DNA from: Candidatus Nitrosopumilus sp.
Lineage (GTDB): Archaea > Thermoproteota > Nitrososphaeria > Nitrososphaerales > Nitrosopumilaceae
Reading direction: 5' to 3'
NCBI GenBank assembly: GCA_011055585.1
Contig: DRGT01000050.1
Location: forward strand, 1-5,705
Length of the DNA stretch: 5,705 nt
Under the pieces are notes generated by a model that saw only the letters and a list, made by a program, of their open reading frames with translations, did no database searches and was not told where the DNA came from. Every line of letters starts with the position of its first letter. Within the stretch, counting starts at the first letter, position 1. The position numbers and the translations under genes are program-made. Positions 5,436 to 5,705 of the stretch are shown here, in pieces.

Positions 5436-5705
5436 ATGAAACACAAAATAGAGATTGTTATTCAAAATGTAGAAAATATGGAGATAGAACTCGATGATTC
5501 AAACTCGCCTAACACCGTAAAAAAATTTGTTGAAAACTTACCATTTACTGTTGGAATGAATCTATGGGGAGAAGAAATCTACACAGATGAATCGCCGATC
5601 AAAGAAAAAGAAGAAAATGCAAAACCACTTGTTGAATTAAACGATGTAGCTTATTGGCCATCAGGAAAAGCAATCTGTTTGTTTTATGGTCCAACACCAA
5701 TTGGG
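5436..5705 (+). CDS. Cyclophilin-like fold protein (Cyclophil_like/DUF369-type), 3' end outside window
   Basis: Ninety codons are visible before the window edge. This family is a compact beta-barrel resembling cyclophilin, usually about 120 residues, so roughly three quarters is present. Family landmarks are the central NTVKKFVENLPF at 26-37 (helix plus strand), the block NLWGEEIY at 42-49, a Glu/Lys-rich linker at about 53-63, and the highly conserved LNDVAYWPSGKAICLFYGPT at 68-87. It is not expected to be a normal peptidyl-prolyl isomerase, since the catalytic Arg of true cyclophilins is not evident; its function is unknown. The ATG at 5436 is about 25 nt downstream of the shared TATA element, implying a leaderless mRNA. 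There is no signal peptide. It is divergently paired with the DUF2024 gene. Confidence 0.85.
   Translation, partial: MKHKIEIVIQNVENMEIELDDSNSPNTVKKFVENLPFTVGMNLWGEEIYTDESPIKEKEENAKPLVELNDVAYWPSGKAICLFYGPTPIG

Noticed and set aside
5300..5497. 65-codon plus-strand ORF across the DUF2024-cyclophilin-like spacer
   Set aside because: It runs antisense to DUF2024 and then out of frame with the cyclophilin-like gene; it would also span the shared promoter.

Overview
The window looks like a slice of the chromosome of an ammonia-oxidising archaeon (Nitrososphaerota/Thaumarchaeota, Nitrosopumilus-like). Evidence seen in the sequence: low GC with A/T-ending codons; an archaeal RNA polymerase Rpo7 subunit; the archaeal-type GTP-dependent dephospho-CoA kinase; TATA boxes about 25 nt ahead of several start codons with no room for a leader; and a box C/D sRNA-like element. 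The genus is inferred from recalled protein similarity, not from a search. Genes are packed tightly, no gene-free stretch exceeds about 150 bases, and I see no tRNA, rRNA, CRISPR array, insertion sequence or phage gene.

Layout. Positions 1-517 (minus) hold most of rpo7, an RNA polymerase stalk subunit that runs off the left edge. A 145-base divergent spacer separates it from a plus-strand pair: an Mrp/ApbC-type Fe-S carrier ATPase (663-1763) and, 10 bases on, a GTP-dependent dephospho-CoA kinase (1774-2271). A candidate box C/D sRNA begins three bases after that stop codon (about 2274-2332). Next comes a small HEXXH zinc metalloprotease-like gene (about 2411-2785), then a membrane-bound proton-pumping pyrophosphatase with its own strong TATA box (2836-4875).

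The pyrophosphatase converges, with only six bases between stop codons, on a 61-codon minus-strand gene with a Cys/His cluster (4882-5067). Upstream of that, also on minus, is a DUF2024-family gene (5129-5386). It is divergent from a cyclophilin-like-fold gene (5436 onward, cut by the right edge). The two start codons are 49 bases apart, and a single near-palindromic TATA element lies at the exact midpoint.

Functionally this is housekeeping: transcription, Fe-S cluster delivery, coenzyme A synthesis, probable rRNA/tRNA 2'-O-methylation guidance, and energy recovery from pyrophosphate. I found no multi-gene system that looks new. The items most worth a second look are the C/D sRNA candidate, the shared symmetric promoter at 5411, and the two small Cys-containing proteins of unknown function.
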